A DNA stretch of 64,000 nucleotides from Parabacteroides sp. An277 (GCF_002159645.1 NZ_NFJB01000012.1:1-64000), one strand, 5' to 3'; counted from the first letter of the stretch, positions 16,033 through 25,651 are shown. The notes: generated by a model not told the origin, from the sequence alone. Translations and numbers: made by a program.

Positions 16033-17538
16033 ATGAAGAAACATTTATGCATGGCAGTCGCTGCGTGCGGCTTGCTTTCTCTCGCTTCTTGTAGCGATGA
16101 TGAAAATGTAATAATGAATGACCAACCAGTCGTAGAAACTGGTGAGCAAGTTATTACGTTGAATGTACAGAGTACAGACGTATTGTCTACTAAGTCTCGC
16201 CCTTTGTATTCTACTGAAAATAAAGGCGCGGAAGAGGTAACAGATGTTGCTTTGCTGATATTCGAAATGGCAGAAAGTAATGAAGGTTATCCTATGACTT
16301 TAAATCAAGTTATTCCTATTTCTCGTTGGGATCAGGTTTCCTCTCCTTACAGATATGGACATGAATATACAATTCATTTAGGAGAAAATGGAACAACTAA
16401 GTTGGCTAATGGTAAAAGCTATACTATTATAGCAGTTGGTCAGAATGAGGCAGAAACTATTATTCCTGCTTATGAAATTGTAGTAGGTGCTAGTAGTAGT
16501 AGTTTAATCGCAGATTTGGCTTTAACCAGCTGGCCTAATACTGAAGATAAAGTCTGGAATGCAAGTACAAATCAAGGTGATGGCTTCTTAGTAACAAAAG
16601 CATTTACTCAAGGCGAAGAACCTATTCGTTATGGTGAAATCTTCTCAGGTACTTCTAAGCCTGTTGTATTAGATGGTGATTTTGATGGTGGCTTTACAGC
16701 TGAAGTTCTTTTGAAACGTCAGGTGGCTGGTGTTATTGGTTATTTCAATCAAATTCCATCTTATGTAGATATGGATGTGAATAATGGAGGGAAACTTGCA
16801 ACAAAGAAGATTCGGTTGGTAGCTTCTGCTAAGAATACTCAAATTGATTTAGCACATGTATTAGGCGATCAAACAGATGATGCAACGGATACTGAAATAA
16901 CAGAAGCAGAAGCCGTAGTAAATGGTTTTGCTCCAGCAGAAACTAAAGATGCTAAATTTGAAGATGCTGCAGACAACAATGCTTATATTGTTTATGAAAT
17001 TGATTTGAAAGATTGGTTTACTACTAGCGCAACTGGAGGAGATTCTCCTTCTGATTATTGGGGTACAACTTTACCTACGGAAGCAAATGAAGATGGGACT
17101 TATGATATTCCTTCTTTAGGTGATGAAGAATCTGGTGCCACTTGGAAGAATGGTATTGATGGATCTAATAATCATCCACGTGTAGCGCCTAATGCTGTGT
17201 TGGCTGGTGAGTTTATCATTCCTTTTAATAAAGCAGAGGACTTAGGATTGAATACGTTTGAATTACAATTAATAGGTACGTATAATGGTGATGAGGTGAT
17301 TTTGAAAAAGTGGAATGTAAAATTAGATGAGTCTTCTCTTGTTCCAGAGAAAGATACGGAATCAATTTATAACATTTATCGTAATCACTTGTATCAAATA
17401 GGTCAACGTGGTGGTGGAGATGATCCTTCAGATCCAGGTAATGACCCGGATGAACCACAACCATTGGATAAGAATCAAGATTTAAAAATCAAGATTAACG
17501 ACAACTGGGAAATTATCCACGACATGGTAATCGATTAA
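16033..17538 (+). CDS. Mfa1-like fimbrillin (major subunit candidate)
   Basis: 501 residues from the ATG at 16033 (an in-frame TTG two codons earlier is less likely). Lipoprotein signal with lipobox LASC at about 19-22. Features: VALLIFEMAESNEG, LLKRQVAGVIGYFNQIPSYV, YEIDLKDWFTT, FIIPFNKAEDLGLNTFELQLIG, then a short DPDEP linker and tail KIKINDNWEIIHDMVID. Lipid modification followed by proteolytic release of an N-terminal strand is known for FimA/Mfa1. Base use is strikingly AT-rich (for example the stretch 16200-17450) compared with the GC-rich genes before it, suggesting exchange or diversifying selection. It is followed by a 442-base repeat-rich gap. Confidence 0.85.
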   Translation: MKKHLCMAVAACGLLSLASCSDDENVIMNDQPVVETGEQVITLNVQSTDVLSTKSRPLYSTENKGAEEVTDVALLIFEMAESNEGYPMTLNQVIPISRWDQVSSPYRYGHEYTIHLGENGTTKLANGKSYTIIAVGQNEAETIIPAYEIVVGASSSSLIADLALTSWPNTEDKVWNASTNQGDGFLVTKAFTQGEEPIRYGEIFSGTSKPVVLDGDFDGGFTAEVLLKRQVAGVIGYFNQIPSYVDMDVNNGGKLATKKIRLVASAKNTQIDLAHVLGDQTDDATDTEITEAEAVVNGFAPAETKDAKFEDAADNNAYIVYEIDLKDWFTTSATGGDSPSDYWGTTLPTEANEDGTYDIPSLGDEESGATWKNGIDGSNNHPRVAPNAVLAGEFIIPFNKAEDLGLNTFELQLIGTYNGDEVILKKWNVKLDESSLVPEKDTESIYNIYRNHLYQIGQRGGGDDPSDPGNDPDEPQPLDKNQDLKIKINDNWEIIHDMVID

Positions 17539-17571
17539 TCTCGTTTTTAATAGGATAACAATTATTTAACC

Positions 17572-17601
17572 AGTCTCCCGCTATGCAAATGGCGGGGGAC
17601 T
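17572..17601 (+). terminator. hairpin after the Mfa1-like gene
   Basis: AGTCTCCCGC (17572-17581) pairs with GCGGGGGACT (17592-17601). No clear U tract, so it may be an RNA-stabilising or attenuating hairpin that leaves more transcript for the pilin than for the genes behind it. Confidence 0.5.
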
Positions 17602-17621
17602 TAAAGCTAAATCCCCTCCGC

Positions 17622-17690
17622 GTCATTCCGAGCGAAGCCGAGGAATCTCGAAAGGACGTTGAGAGACCCTTCGATTGCGCTCAGGGTGAC
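17622..17690. repeat. palindromic GTCATTCCGAGCGAAG-type element
   Basis: The left arm (17622-17649) begins GTCATTCCGAGCGAAGCC and ends GAATCTC. The right arm (17663-17690) begins GAGACCCTTCG and ends AGGGTGAC, its imperfect reverse complement. I recognise this as the type of dispersed palindrome found in many bacterial phyla, including Bacteroidota; one copy is in this window. It sits beside copy A of the TATCGTCGATA element. Confidence 0.7.
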
Positions 17691-17751
17691 GTGGAAAGAC
17701 AGGGGAGAAAACTTCCGGGGACGGCGGGAAAAGTTCCGGGCATCGAGGGAA

Positions 17752-17844
17752 ATTCTTCACGTATCGTCGATAGTTGTATAAATATCGTCGATATTTGTAT
17801 ATCTTTAGGCTAAAGATACACACGCATCGCCGATACGTGAAGAA
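17752..17844 (+). repeat. TATCGTCGATA palindromic element, copy A
   Basis: An imperfect palindrome. The left end ATTCTTCACGTATCGTCGAT mirrors the right end with CGATACGTGAAGAA. Two TATCGTCGATA-type motifs lie left and one right of a central hairpin TATCTTTAGGCTAAAGATA. Located between the pilin gene and the next lipoprotein gene. See copies B-D at 44287, 51815 and 62192. Confidence 0.85.
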
Positions 17845-17980
17845 ACCTTCGGCGGGAACCCAAGTTTCCACGGGGGCAAACGAAAAAAGATTCATTAATA
17901 AAACATACATATATCGTTTTCTAAAACAGCGTTCCTTCGCCTCGTTGCGGGGAACGCATTCAAAAACAGGAAAGAACACA

Positions 17981-20257
17981 ATGAAACCTTTGATACGCAT
18001 ACTATCTCTGTGGCTGGCCGCCCTCTGCTTCGGCGCCTGCACCGACGACGACCTTATCGACGGCACTCCTACGCCCGAACCCGAGACCGGCATCGTCATC
18101 CGCCTCTCAGCCGGCGACCTCGAACAAACTCGCACCGACTTGACCAGCCAGGCGAACCTGCATCATGTCCAAAGTGTATATGCTATCTTATATAAGGAAA
18201 ATGCGGAAAAATCAGATTACGATTATGTAACCTGCGATGATTTAAATTGGTCTCCAAAAGATAGTAGTAGCTATGGAGAAGCCCAAGCTCAAGCCAAAGT
18301 ATTGAACTTGCCTAATGATATAAATTTGGAAGCAGGAAACTATACCGTCCTTTGCGTAGGATTGGATGATAAATCGGGCGAAACTTATAATTTGCCTGAC
18401 GCTATAAAAAATAAAAAACTAAGCGAAGCCAAAGCGACTTTAGCAGCAGATAAGACAAAAGACGATATAGCAAAATCCGAACTCTTCGCCGGCTGGAACG
18501 AATTCAGCTTCGTCCCCGATTCGCTGAATATCGTGGAGGTGGAGATGAAACGCCGCGTGGCTGGGGTGATTTGTTATTTGACGGATATACCGTATGAACT
18601 TACGATAAGCGGAGAAAATGCAGGGACTTATCGTGTAACAAAGGTTCAGGTTTGTTTATATAAGAATCAGCATTCAGAAATAGGTTTGCTTCGTAAAGAG
18701 ATAGAAGGAAAAGGATATCCAGCTGATTTTGGTTCAGAAGAATTAGAAGATAGTAATGTTTTGATGGAGTTTCCATTGGGAGGTTATTCAAAGCAACAAG
18801 ATAAGAATTTGTATACAATATCGCAACAAAAAGGTTTAGCTCCTAACTCGCTTTTAGGTGGTGTTTATATGTTACCTATTGATAAAGATGGGCAAAAGAA
18901 TACGATTGAAGTAAAATTATTGGGAAAGAAAATAAATTCGTCTGGAGAAAATCCGGCTAAAGAGGCAGAAGAGATTGAAATAGCCAATTTCCCAGCCATC
19001 AATGATGATATAGATTTTGATGCTACGGAAGGTTCCACAAAGAATTATCCTATCCGTCCGAACTTGATTTATCATATTGGAGATAAACCATCCGATGAGG
19101 AAGAAGGTACGCCCGAAAGCCTTGCCGGTACGGAAGTGAAGATTGGCGTGAAGTGCTGGGAAAATGAGACGGTGGATGTGGAGTTTCCGAGTGTGCCGAT
19201 TTCGTTTGGAATGGAAATAGAAAAGGACAATTTGCCTTATAAGACAGAACCCAAATCATCTGAAGACAACGAATATTATATATTTGATTGTGTTGGTTCT
19301 GATGAATATTGTTTACACGTAAAGTCTTCAGTTTTATATAAGAAATGGGTAGTAACGGTAGCTCCTGTTGTTGAAGAGAATGTAGGTACGAGTACAAATT
19401 CTGATAATATGATTTATTTCAAACAAGTAAATGATGAGAGTGATCCGGAACGTTATGATATTTCTTATACTCATACAGATGAATCTTTAAGTGAGAAATC
19501 AATACCTATTGTAATAACAGATTATGTTGATATATCGGGAAAACCTACGAGGAAGATACGAATTAGTGTAGTTGGATTAAAAGCAGATGAACAAACACCA
19601 GATGAAGCATCGAGAATGTCAATGACGGTAGAACAGTATAATGCGATTATAGTAAGTTTTTACGATGATGATGAAAAAAAGACAGTAGTACGAGGTTTTA
19701 GTCATTTTGATTGGGGAGTAATAAGGGATAGAGAAAATGGGAAACCAAGTGAAGGGGAAAAAATTCCATGGGGATATGCAAGATATATGAATGTGGGAAA
19801 ATATTGGACAGGCCCTATAGCCACTGCAATTTATGCTGATGAAGGTCCGTATGCAACGGATGGATCTAAAAATTATAATACAGCAAAAAAAGAAATGTAC
19901 CATCCAAGCGGTGAAGCTGAAGATTATTATTGGAAGGATTCTGCTATTAAACTCTGTGCTCAAAAAGGGTGTGTTTATGATAAAAATACTCAAAAGATAG
20001 TACAAACAGAGGCTAAATGGTATCTTCCATCATATACAGAATTAGACGAATTTTTGCAAACTGCATATAATAAAGATGATGCAAATATTCAAATAGGGAA
20101 ATTTTATTGGAGTTCTTCTGCTACCAGAGCATCTGATACTGATGCTTGGGCGTATTCTGTTAATGAAAATGGATATACAAGTGTTGAAGATAATATGTGG
20201 GGGTCTCATCGAATGACTAATTCATTTTATGCTCGTCAATGCTGCTTATGCAATTGA
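17981..20257 (+). CDS. fimbrial tip-type lipoprotein with Lcl_C/DUF1566-like C-terminus
   Basis: 758 residues from ATG 17981; a longer in-frame reading would start in the repeat element at 17774 and would lack a signal. Signal peptide with lipobox FGAC, then a fimbrillin-like part containing VEMKRRVAGVICYLTDIPYEL and LLGGVYMLPIDKDGQKNTIEVKLLG. The last ~150 residues contain WYLPSYTELDEFLQTAY, FYWSSSATRASDTDAWAYSV and ARQCCLCN, the order of the DUF1566/Lcl_C fold, often an adhesion module. The gene is mosaic: bases 17981-18180 and 18480-18580 are GC-rich, the rest AT-rich. Role inferred as a minor or tip subunit. Confidence 0.75.
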   Translation: MKPLIRILSLWLAALCFGACTDDDLIDGTPTPEPETGIVIRLSAGDLEQTRTDLTSQANLHHVQSVYAILYKENAEKSDYDYVTCDDLNWSPKDSSSYGEAQAQAKVLNLPNDINLEAGNYTVLCVGLDDKSGETYNLPDAIKNKKLSEAKATLAADKTKDDIAKSELFAGWNEFSFVPDSLNIVEVEMKRRVAGVICYLTDIPYELTISGENAGTYRVTKVQVCLYKNQHSEIGLLRKEIEGKGYPADFGSEELEDSNVLMEFPLGGYSKQQDKNLYTISQQKGLAPNSLLGGVYMLPIDKDGQKNTIEVKLLGKKINSSGENPAKEAEEIEIANFPAINDDIDFDATEGSTKNYPIRPNLIYHIGDKPSDEEEGTPESLAGTEVKIGVKCWENETVDVEFPSVPISFGMEIEKDNLPYKTEPKSSEDNEYYIFDCVGSDEYCLHVKSSVLYKKWVVTVAPVVEENVGTSTNSDNMIYFKQVNDESDPERYDISYTHTDESLSEKSIPIVITDYVDISGKPTRKIRISVVGLKADEQTPDEASRMSMTVEQYNAIIVSFYDDDEKKTVVRGFSHFDWGVIRDRENGKPSEGEKIPWGYARYMNVGKYWTGPIATAIYADEGPYATDGSKNYNTAKKEMYHPSGEAEDYYWKDSAIKLCAQKGCVYDKNTQKIVQTEAKWYLPSYTELDEFLQTAYNKDDANIQIGKFYWSSSATRASDTDAWAYSVNENGYTSVEDNMWGSHRMTNSFYARQCCLCN

Positions 20258-20278
20258 AGAATAAAAACAATATCAACA

Positions 20279-22591
20279 ATGAAACTATACAATTACATAT
20301 TACCCTTATTCATCTTCTTATTAGGAATGACCTCTTGCGAAGATGATTTAGGCGTAGGCAATTCGCAAGGCGAGGGGCTTACGGAAGGAATGGTTACGAT
20401 TCATTTAACATCGGATAAAGGTACGGATATCATTACCCGTGCCAATGAATGTCCGGATTGCAACGACCAAGAGGCCATCGAGAATGTCATGTTGATGATA
20501 TTTAGAGCAGATGGAACTTCGGGTGATTCTGTATTGGTCAATATGGCTTATCAGGAATTGATAGAAGACAACAATTCGGTAAGCATTTATATGACGGCTG
20601 TAGAAGGTCAACGGCTATATGCTTTGTGTAATTTGCCCGGCGATGTGGTAGAAGAATTGCAAGAAGAAGCTAAGCCTGAATCTTATACACTTTCTCAATT
20701 GCGAGAACAAGTTATAAAGATCGACCAGTCCGACGGTGCTTTTACAGGCCGTTATATCATGACTGGAAATACGCCGATAGAATTAGAAGGTGGTAACTTA
20801 TTAAAGAAAGACTATTCGGTTTGTGTTTCCCGTTTGGTGGCAAACTTGAATTTTACGATTACTTTCGATCCAATTACGGCTGGCGATAGGTTTCTAATCA
20901 GTGGCGTATATATTCATAATATTCCAAAAGGAAGTATGTTATTGGAAACTGTACAATCGAATTCCTTAGAAGCTGGAAAAGATTATGCAGGAAAGACAGT
21001 TGATAAATACTTTAATCTGAGATTGGATTCAGATGTAGATTCATACGATGGTTCAAAAGGCTTATGGTTGGATTATTCAGAAACCATGGCTGATACTTAT
21101 ACAGCTTCTTTCCAAATGTTTGAGAACCGGCAAGGCGGATTGGATGAAGAAAACTATGGTAATCAACATTGGGCTAATTTAGGTAGCTTGAATGGACAAA
21201 TAGATGAAGATGGTAAAGATTTGTATAAAAGATATCAGCAAATCATGAAGCGTGAATTGGCTTGGGGCGTAACAGAAGGAAGTGAAACGAAAGATTTCAA
21301 ACACGCTACCTATATAACCATTCATGGCGTTTACCAAGAGGCTGGAACCTCGTTGGCACAAGAGGTGACTTATTTTGTTTATTTGGGTGCGGATAATTAT
21401 AAGGACTATAATATTTGCCGTAACCATAATTACATTTATGAGATAAAGATTTATAGCGTGGATGAGATTGACACCCGTGTGCTTTCAAACTACTTAGACC
21501 ATGTAACGGTATATGGCAATTTCGACCAGATATTAGATGCCCATCCCAACGTAACGCAGGCATTATTGTATTCGCCAAACGCCTGGAAAGTCCGAGTAGC
21601 CAATCCGGACGAAACGCCGTGGCTGGAGGTATCGACTTCTGCCCGTTATATTCCGAATATAGCCGGACAGCCTAAAGCGGATGCTGCTACATTCACCTTG
21701 GAAGGGAATGGAGGTTTGCAGTATTTCTATATCCATACGGATGAGTTTGTACCTTATCAAGAAAAGCCGGGTGAGATACTATCACCACAAGCTAATTATC
21801 CGGATAGTCCTTACCGCACCGGTACAATCATCTGCGAAAGCGGTGAAGTAGAGGAAAAGATTGAAATCAAGCAATACGCCGCCCAACTCGTCATTTGCCA
21901 TATCAATTACGATATCCATACGATGAAAGAGGTGCGGGATACGTTTTACGTGGAGCGCGTCTTGGAGCAAAAGAACCTGTCGTGGGGCTTCGACCATTAT
22001 TGGAGTTTGATTACCGACGATTTGATTGCGGCCGGACAATGGGACGGACTTGCCAATACGCGCCGCCTTTACGAAGCCGCTACGCAAGGAGACAAATACG
22101 ATATCGAATCGGCTTATCCGGATGGTATCCCGTCGGATATCGCCTTGGGCTATGCCATCAACAAGAACCGCGACCGCAACGGAGATGGGAAGATTACGTA
22201 TGATGAAATCGTCTGGTATCTACCTGCCGCCAATGAGATGCAGGCGGTGTATGGGCATTCTATCCAATCAGGAGATGCCGGAGATTATTATATGGATGAA
22301 GCGAATTTCAATAAGATAAAGCTGGACGCCGACGTAACGGGCAACTTCCATACCTCGTCGCCTTCCGTGGCCGACCCGGCGGGTATTACGCCCGGACGTT
22401 CGTATTACGTGGATATGTCGAGCGGGAAGAAGGCGATCGGGTTGCGTTCGCGCCGGTACAACGTCCTTTGTGCCCGCCGCAAACCGGGATTCTTCGGGAA
22501 TCCGAACGAGAATACAGGCGTAGGCGGTTCGGTAGGCAACAATCCGAATTGGAATGAAGATGAAGAACAAATAATGGATAAGGGAAAATGA
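20279..22591 (+). CDS. DUF4906-like fimbrial lipoprotein with DUF1566-like C-terminus
   Basis: 770 residues. Lipoprotein signal with lipobox GMTSC at about 16-20, then GMVTIHLTSDKGTDIITRA and AIENVMLMIFRADG, a pattern I associate with DUF4906/FimB-like subunits. CVSRLVANLNFTITF replaces the RxVAG motif of its neighbours. Residues about 470-540 may be a BACON-like or Ig-like domain (WLEVSTSARYI). The C-terminus has DEIVWYLPAANEMQAVYGHS, FHTSSPSVADPAGITPGRSYYVDM and YNVLCARRKPG, again a DUF1566-like order. The first two thirds are AT-rich and the last third GC-rich. It starts 21 bases after the preceding stop and overlaps the next start by 4 bases. Confidence 0.75.
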   Translation: MKLYNYILPLFIFLLGMTSCEDDLGVGNSQGEGLTEGMVTIHLTSDKGTDIITRANECPDCNDQEAIENVMLMIFRADGTSGDSVLVNMAYQELIEDNNSVSIYMTAVEGQRLYALCNLPGDVVEELQEEAKPESYTLSQLREQVIKIDQSDGAFTGRYIMTGNTPIELEGGNLLKKDYSVCVSRLVANLNFTITFDPITAGDRFLISGVYIHNIPKGSMLLETVQSNSLEAGKDYAGKTVDKYFNLRLDSDVDSYDGSKGLWLDYSETMADTYTASFQMFENRQGGLDEENYGNQHWANLGSLNGQIDEDGKDLYKRYQQIMKRELAWGVTEGSETKDFKHATYITIHGVYQEAGTSLAQEVTYFVYLGADNYKDYNICRNHNYIYEIKIYSVDEIDTRVLSNYLDHVTVYGNFDQILDAHPNVTQALLYSPNAWKVRVANPDETPWLEVSTSARYIPNIAGQPKADAATFTLEGNGGLQYFYIHTDEFVPYQEKPGEILSPQANYPDSPYRTGTIICESGEVEEKIEIKQYAAQLVICHINYDIHTMKEVRDTFYVERVLEQKNLSWGFDHYWSLITDDLIAAGQWDGLANTRRLYEAATQGDKYDIESAYPDGIPSDIALGYAINKNRDRNGDGKITYDEIVWYLPAANEMQAVYGHSIQSGDAGDYYMDEANFNKIKLDADVTGNFHTSSPSVADPAGITPGRSYYVDMSSGKKAIGLRSRRYNVLCARRKPGFFGNPNENTGVGGSVGNNPNWNEDEEQIMDKGK

Positions 22592-23606
22592 AACAGGTGA
22601 GAAACATAAATTTATACGGCTGGGGACTGGGCCTTCTCCTTGCCCTCGCGGCTTGCTCGGACGAGGAGACGAACCTCGCGCCGCAGGAAGGTAATGCGAC
22701 TATGACGTTCCGCCTCTCGACTCGGGCGGACGAGGAAGTCGCGGCCTCGACGGAGCAACATACGCACCTTTATGTGGCCGAACGCCTCTCGGAACATTCG
22801 GGGATTGATAACACGACAGGTGATGTCGAAATACCATTGTATTGCGATAAAGACTTTACGATAGAGGGCAATTCTTATAGCGTAACTAACCTGTTAGGTC
22901 AATGGTATAAGTTCGCCTTTGTTTGTGTGCCGGATTTGGAAGGTATGTTGAATGCAAAAGGGGAGGACTTTAATACATATTATATAGATTATGAACCGGT
23001 ATTGGAAGCCCAAGCAGAATTAAACAATTCTGTAGACCAAGACTTGGCGGTTTATCGGAAGATTATCGACCGTTGGGCTATTGCCAATAGTATATTGGAA
23101 GAAGGGTAGAGCTGACACGCGTCACGGGACAACTCGTTATGGATATGGGAAAGGTGGCAGACCAATTCCCGGAACAACCGAAGTCCATAACCGTTACCTT
23201 AAATAATATTCCAACCAGTTTCTATCTGCGGGATTATGCGATGGATTCGGTGATAATAAAAGATGAAACAAGTACATATAATTTTACTTGGAATATATTA
23301 GACGGGGATTGGATTAATAATAGAAGACAAGAATTTGCCATTGCATTGTTGCCAGATACATTGGAAAGTGCATCAGTAGCGATAACCTATGTCGAAGAAA
23401 ACAAGAAAGAAACTTATACACTTCAAAACGACAATGGCGAACCGATTGTCATCAAGAAGAACACCCGCACCATCGTGCGTTTTAACGGTTTGCATCCGAA
23501 TGAATTTGAAGTACGCTACGCCGGCTTTGCAGACGGAGACGATGCCGTAGTCGGTGTAGACAATGATGAATGGAATGGTAATCAATTAAGTAAAGGAGAT
23601 AATTAA
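22588..23606 (+). pseudogene. FimB/Mfa2-like lipoprotein gene interrupted by a frameshift
   Basis: Two reading frames make one protein. The first (22588-23109) has a lipoprotein signal (lipobox LAAC), TMTFRLSTRADEE and a sequence typical up to NSILEEG, then a TAG. The second continues one base back: VELTRVTGQLVMDMG, LNNIPTSFYLRDYAMD, ending at 23606 after RTIVRFNGLHPNEFEV. The frame changes close to 23104-23106 in GAAGAAGGGTAG; one extra G there would restore an open frame of about 339 codons. It could be a sequencing error, a genuine inactivation, or a switchable tract, though GGG is short for slippage. The start overlaps the upstream gene by 4 bases (ATGA). Confidence 0.7.
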
Positions 23607-23608
23607 CT

Positions 23609-25495
23609 ATGGAGTTACGTTTTGGTTTTGTTAGTGTTTTATTGCTCTGTTTGGGCTTGTGCTCTTCCTGCGAGGACGAACGTTTCGACACAGGAAGCAC
23701 AATGCCCGACGGGCAATTTATCGTGGATTACACCGCCGAGGCGGGGAAAGCTACACGGGCGCTCCACGAGAACGTCCCGGCAGGCGAGCGCATCAACTCC
23801 CTTACCTATTTATTATATAGCGAGGACGGCACACTCTTGAAGCGGCGCGAAGTTCCGGGGCTGAATGAATCGGGAAAAGTAGAAGAATGGCCTTTGACCC
23901 GTGAGAATATGACCTGGGAACAACGCGAAGCCCTGAAAGATACGCTGGAGACGAATACCACGTATCACGCCGTGTTTATTGCCAATATTGATTCTACGAA
24001 GTTGTGGAGTAATGGTACTTCTCCATTAAAGAGCGCCGGCAATTATAACGATGCCTATATCGAATTGCCAGACCAACCATTCGAGGACGGCAATATGTTC
24101 TACTACTTTGCGCAAGACATCAACTCGGCCGACAAGGGTGCCGACCGTGATACGCCTTACAACTGCTCTGTCCAGCTCCACCGTATCGTCACCCGCACCG
24201 ACTTCTTCTTTGAACAACTCCCTGCATGGGACGGATTACTGGCAGAGGAGAATACACCCTCAACCACTTCGCTCCGGGCAGACGCGACCGACGAGGAGGG
24301 CGAGCAGCCGATAGAGGAAGAGATAACTCCACCAACAGAAGAAGGAGGAACTGCAGAGGAACCTACCGATGAAGGCGATGAACCTTCAGACGAGGATGAT
24401 GCAACAACTGAAGAGGGCGAGGGGGATGATGGGAATGAACAAGGAAGTGACTCAACTCCTTGGTTACCAATCATGCCTATTTATCCGGAGCCTTGTACAT
24501 TGCCTGAAGAAATACAAACTTATCTGAAACCTTATATGTTGACAGTGGTAACAGATACCTATTCAGAAATGATCGCTACTCCGATTACTACTTCAACGCA
24601 AGCATTTTTAGAAGAAATACAAACGTATTTTCAAGACAAAGCGGATGCTTTAGACGAGAATAGCCCGGAAAAAGGGACCTTCCAGGATTATGCAAACCGT
24701 ATTGAAGGAATAAGTGACGCTATTGCGAATGGAGGCGAATCCAATCAAACCTTCTTAAGTGCCATTCTGCAAGAAACGGAAAAAGAAGGTGAAGAGGCTA
24801 CATCCAAATTCTATATACATTTGCAGAATTGGATACTTAACCGTTGTGGTGAAAACCCGGAGTTGAAAGCATTATGGAAGCGATTCGAAGAAAGAAAGGA
24901 TCCGTTTTATGCTGAAGTTCATTATAATGAAGGCGGCGGTTTGAATCAATTTGATTTGAATAGAACAAAGACGACAACGAACTTGATAAAAAATACGCCC
25001 CGTGTAGCTGCCGATACGATTGCTACGTTCGAGGGTAAGACATATCGTGGTTTCAACGTGGTCGGCTTTGCTGATCCGGACGGAAATGTGATGCAAAGCG
25101 TCATGTGGTATGAAAATAAGACGACTGTGCCTGAAGAAGAACCGTATGAAATAAAATTGTACAAAGAAGACGGTACGGAGAGCATTCAGACTGGACAAGA
25201 TATTAATGAGAAGGTAACAATACAATATCGTCCCGTGGCAGGGTTGGCACTAAAGGAAAATGGAGCAAGTCAGAAGAAGAAAACAAAGATTGTTTGTAAT
25301 CTGGAAAACGCTTTACCTTTTGGCGGGGCTGATGAAACTTTGGTAGAAGCTATAAAAGAGGCACTGAAATCGGGTGCAATTACCGGTGCGCAATCTCTTT
25401 TGGAAGAAACGATATTGGAACTGGAATGGCCCGACCTCTCCAAACCGGAAGTTTTAAAGATTACGCCGGACTGGAAGATAGACAAAGGCAATTGA
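23609..25495 (+). CDS. fimbrial-locus lipoprotein with acidic low-complexity insert
   Basis: 628 residues starting 2 bases after the frameshifted gene. Signal peptide with lipobox LCSSC (about 17-21). VDYTAEAGKATRALHENV and INSLTYLLYSEDGTLLKRREV match the first strands of FimB/Mfa2-like proteins, and VQLHRIVTRTDFFFEQLPAW occupies the place of the RxVAG motif. Residues about 225-284 are an insert of Glu/Asp/Thr/Pro (EEGEQPIEEEITPPTEEGG and similar), which looks like a flexible extracellular linker. The C-terminal strand reads LKITPDWKIDKGN, related to the tails of the pilins. Role unknown; probably a minor subunit. Confidence 0.68.
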   Translation: MELRFGFVSVLLLCLGLCSSCEDERFDTGSTMPDGQFIVDYTAEAGKATRALHENVPAGERINSLTYLLYSEDGTLLKRREVPGLNESGKVEEWPLTRENMTWEQREALKDTLETNTTYHAVFIANIDSTKLWSNGTSPLKSAGNYNDAYIELPDQPFEDGNMFYYFAQDINSADKGADRDTPYNCSVQLHRIVTRTDFFFEQLPAWDGLLAEENTPSTTSLRADATDEEGEQPIEEEITPPTEEGGTAEEPTDEGDEPSDEDDATTEEGEGDDGNEQGSDSTPWLPIMPIYPEPCTLPEEIQTYLKPYMLTVVTDTYSEMIATPITTSTQAFLEEIQTYFQDKADALDENSPEKGTFQDYANRIEGISDAIANGGESNQTFLSAILQETEKEGEEATSKFYIHLQNWILNRCGENPELKALWKRFEERKDPFYAEVHYNEGGGLNQFDLNRTKTTTNLIKNTPRVAADTIATFEGKTYRGFNVVGFADPDGNVMQSVMWYENKTTVPEEEPYEIKLYKEDGTESIQTGQDINEKVTIQYRPVAGLALKENGASQKKKTKIVCNLENALPFGGADETLVEAIKEALKSGAITGAQSLLEETILELEWPDLSKPEVLKITPDWKIDKGN

Positions 25496-25504
25496 CTCCG
25501 TTTT

Positions 25505-25610
25505 GGGGAGGATGCCTCCCCTTATCGGGGGAGAGTGTCTCCCCTTACCGAGGGAGGATGCCTCCCCCGATAAGGGAAGGATGCCTTACCTTAGGCGGAA
25601 AGACTGCCTA
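25505..25610 (+). repeat. array of 23-bp hairpin-forming tandem repeats
   Basis: Four units start at 25505, 25528, 25551 and 25574, exactly 23 bp apart. Each folds as a 7-bp stem with a 3-base loop, for example GGGGAGG-ATG-CCTCCCC (25505-25521) and GGGGAGA-GTG-TCTCCCC (25528-25544). Base pairs change in both arms between units 1 and 2, so the hairpin rather than the sequence seems kept. A degenerate fifth unit follows to about 25610. It lies between two genes of the fimbrial operon and could protect RNA ends or attenuate. Confidence 0.8.
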
Positions 25611-25651
25611 CATAAAGAGCAATAGTAAACGAATAAGAAAATAAAGCATAA

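Noticed and set aside
17774..17980. N-terminal extension of the tip-type lipoprotein
   Set aside because: The extension is palindromic repeat DNA; a proper lipoprotein signal begins at 17981.
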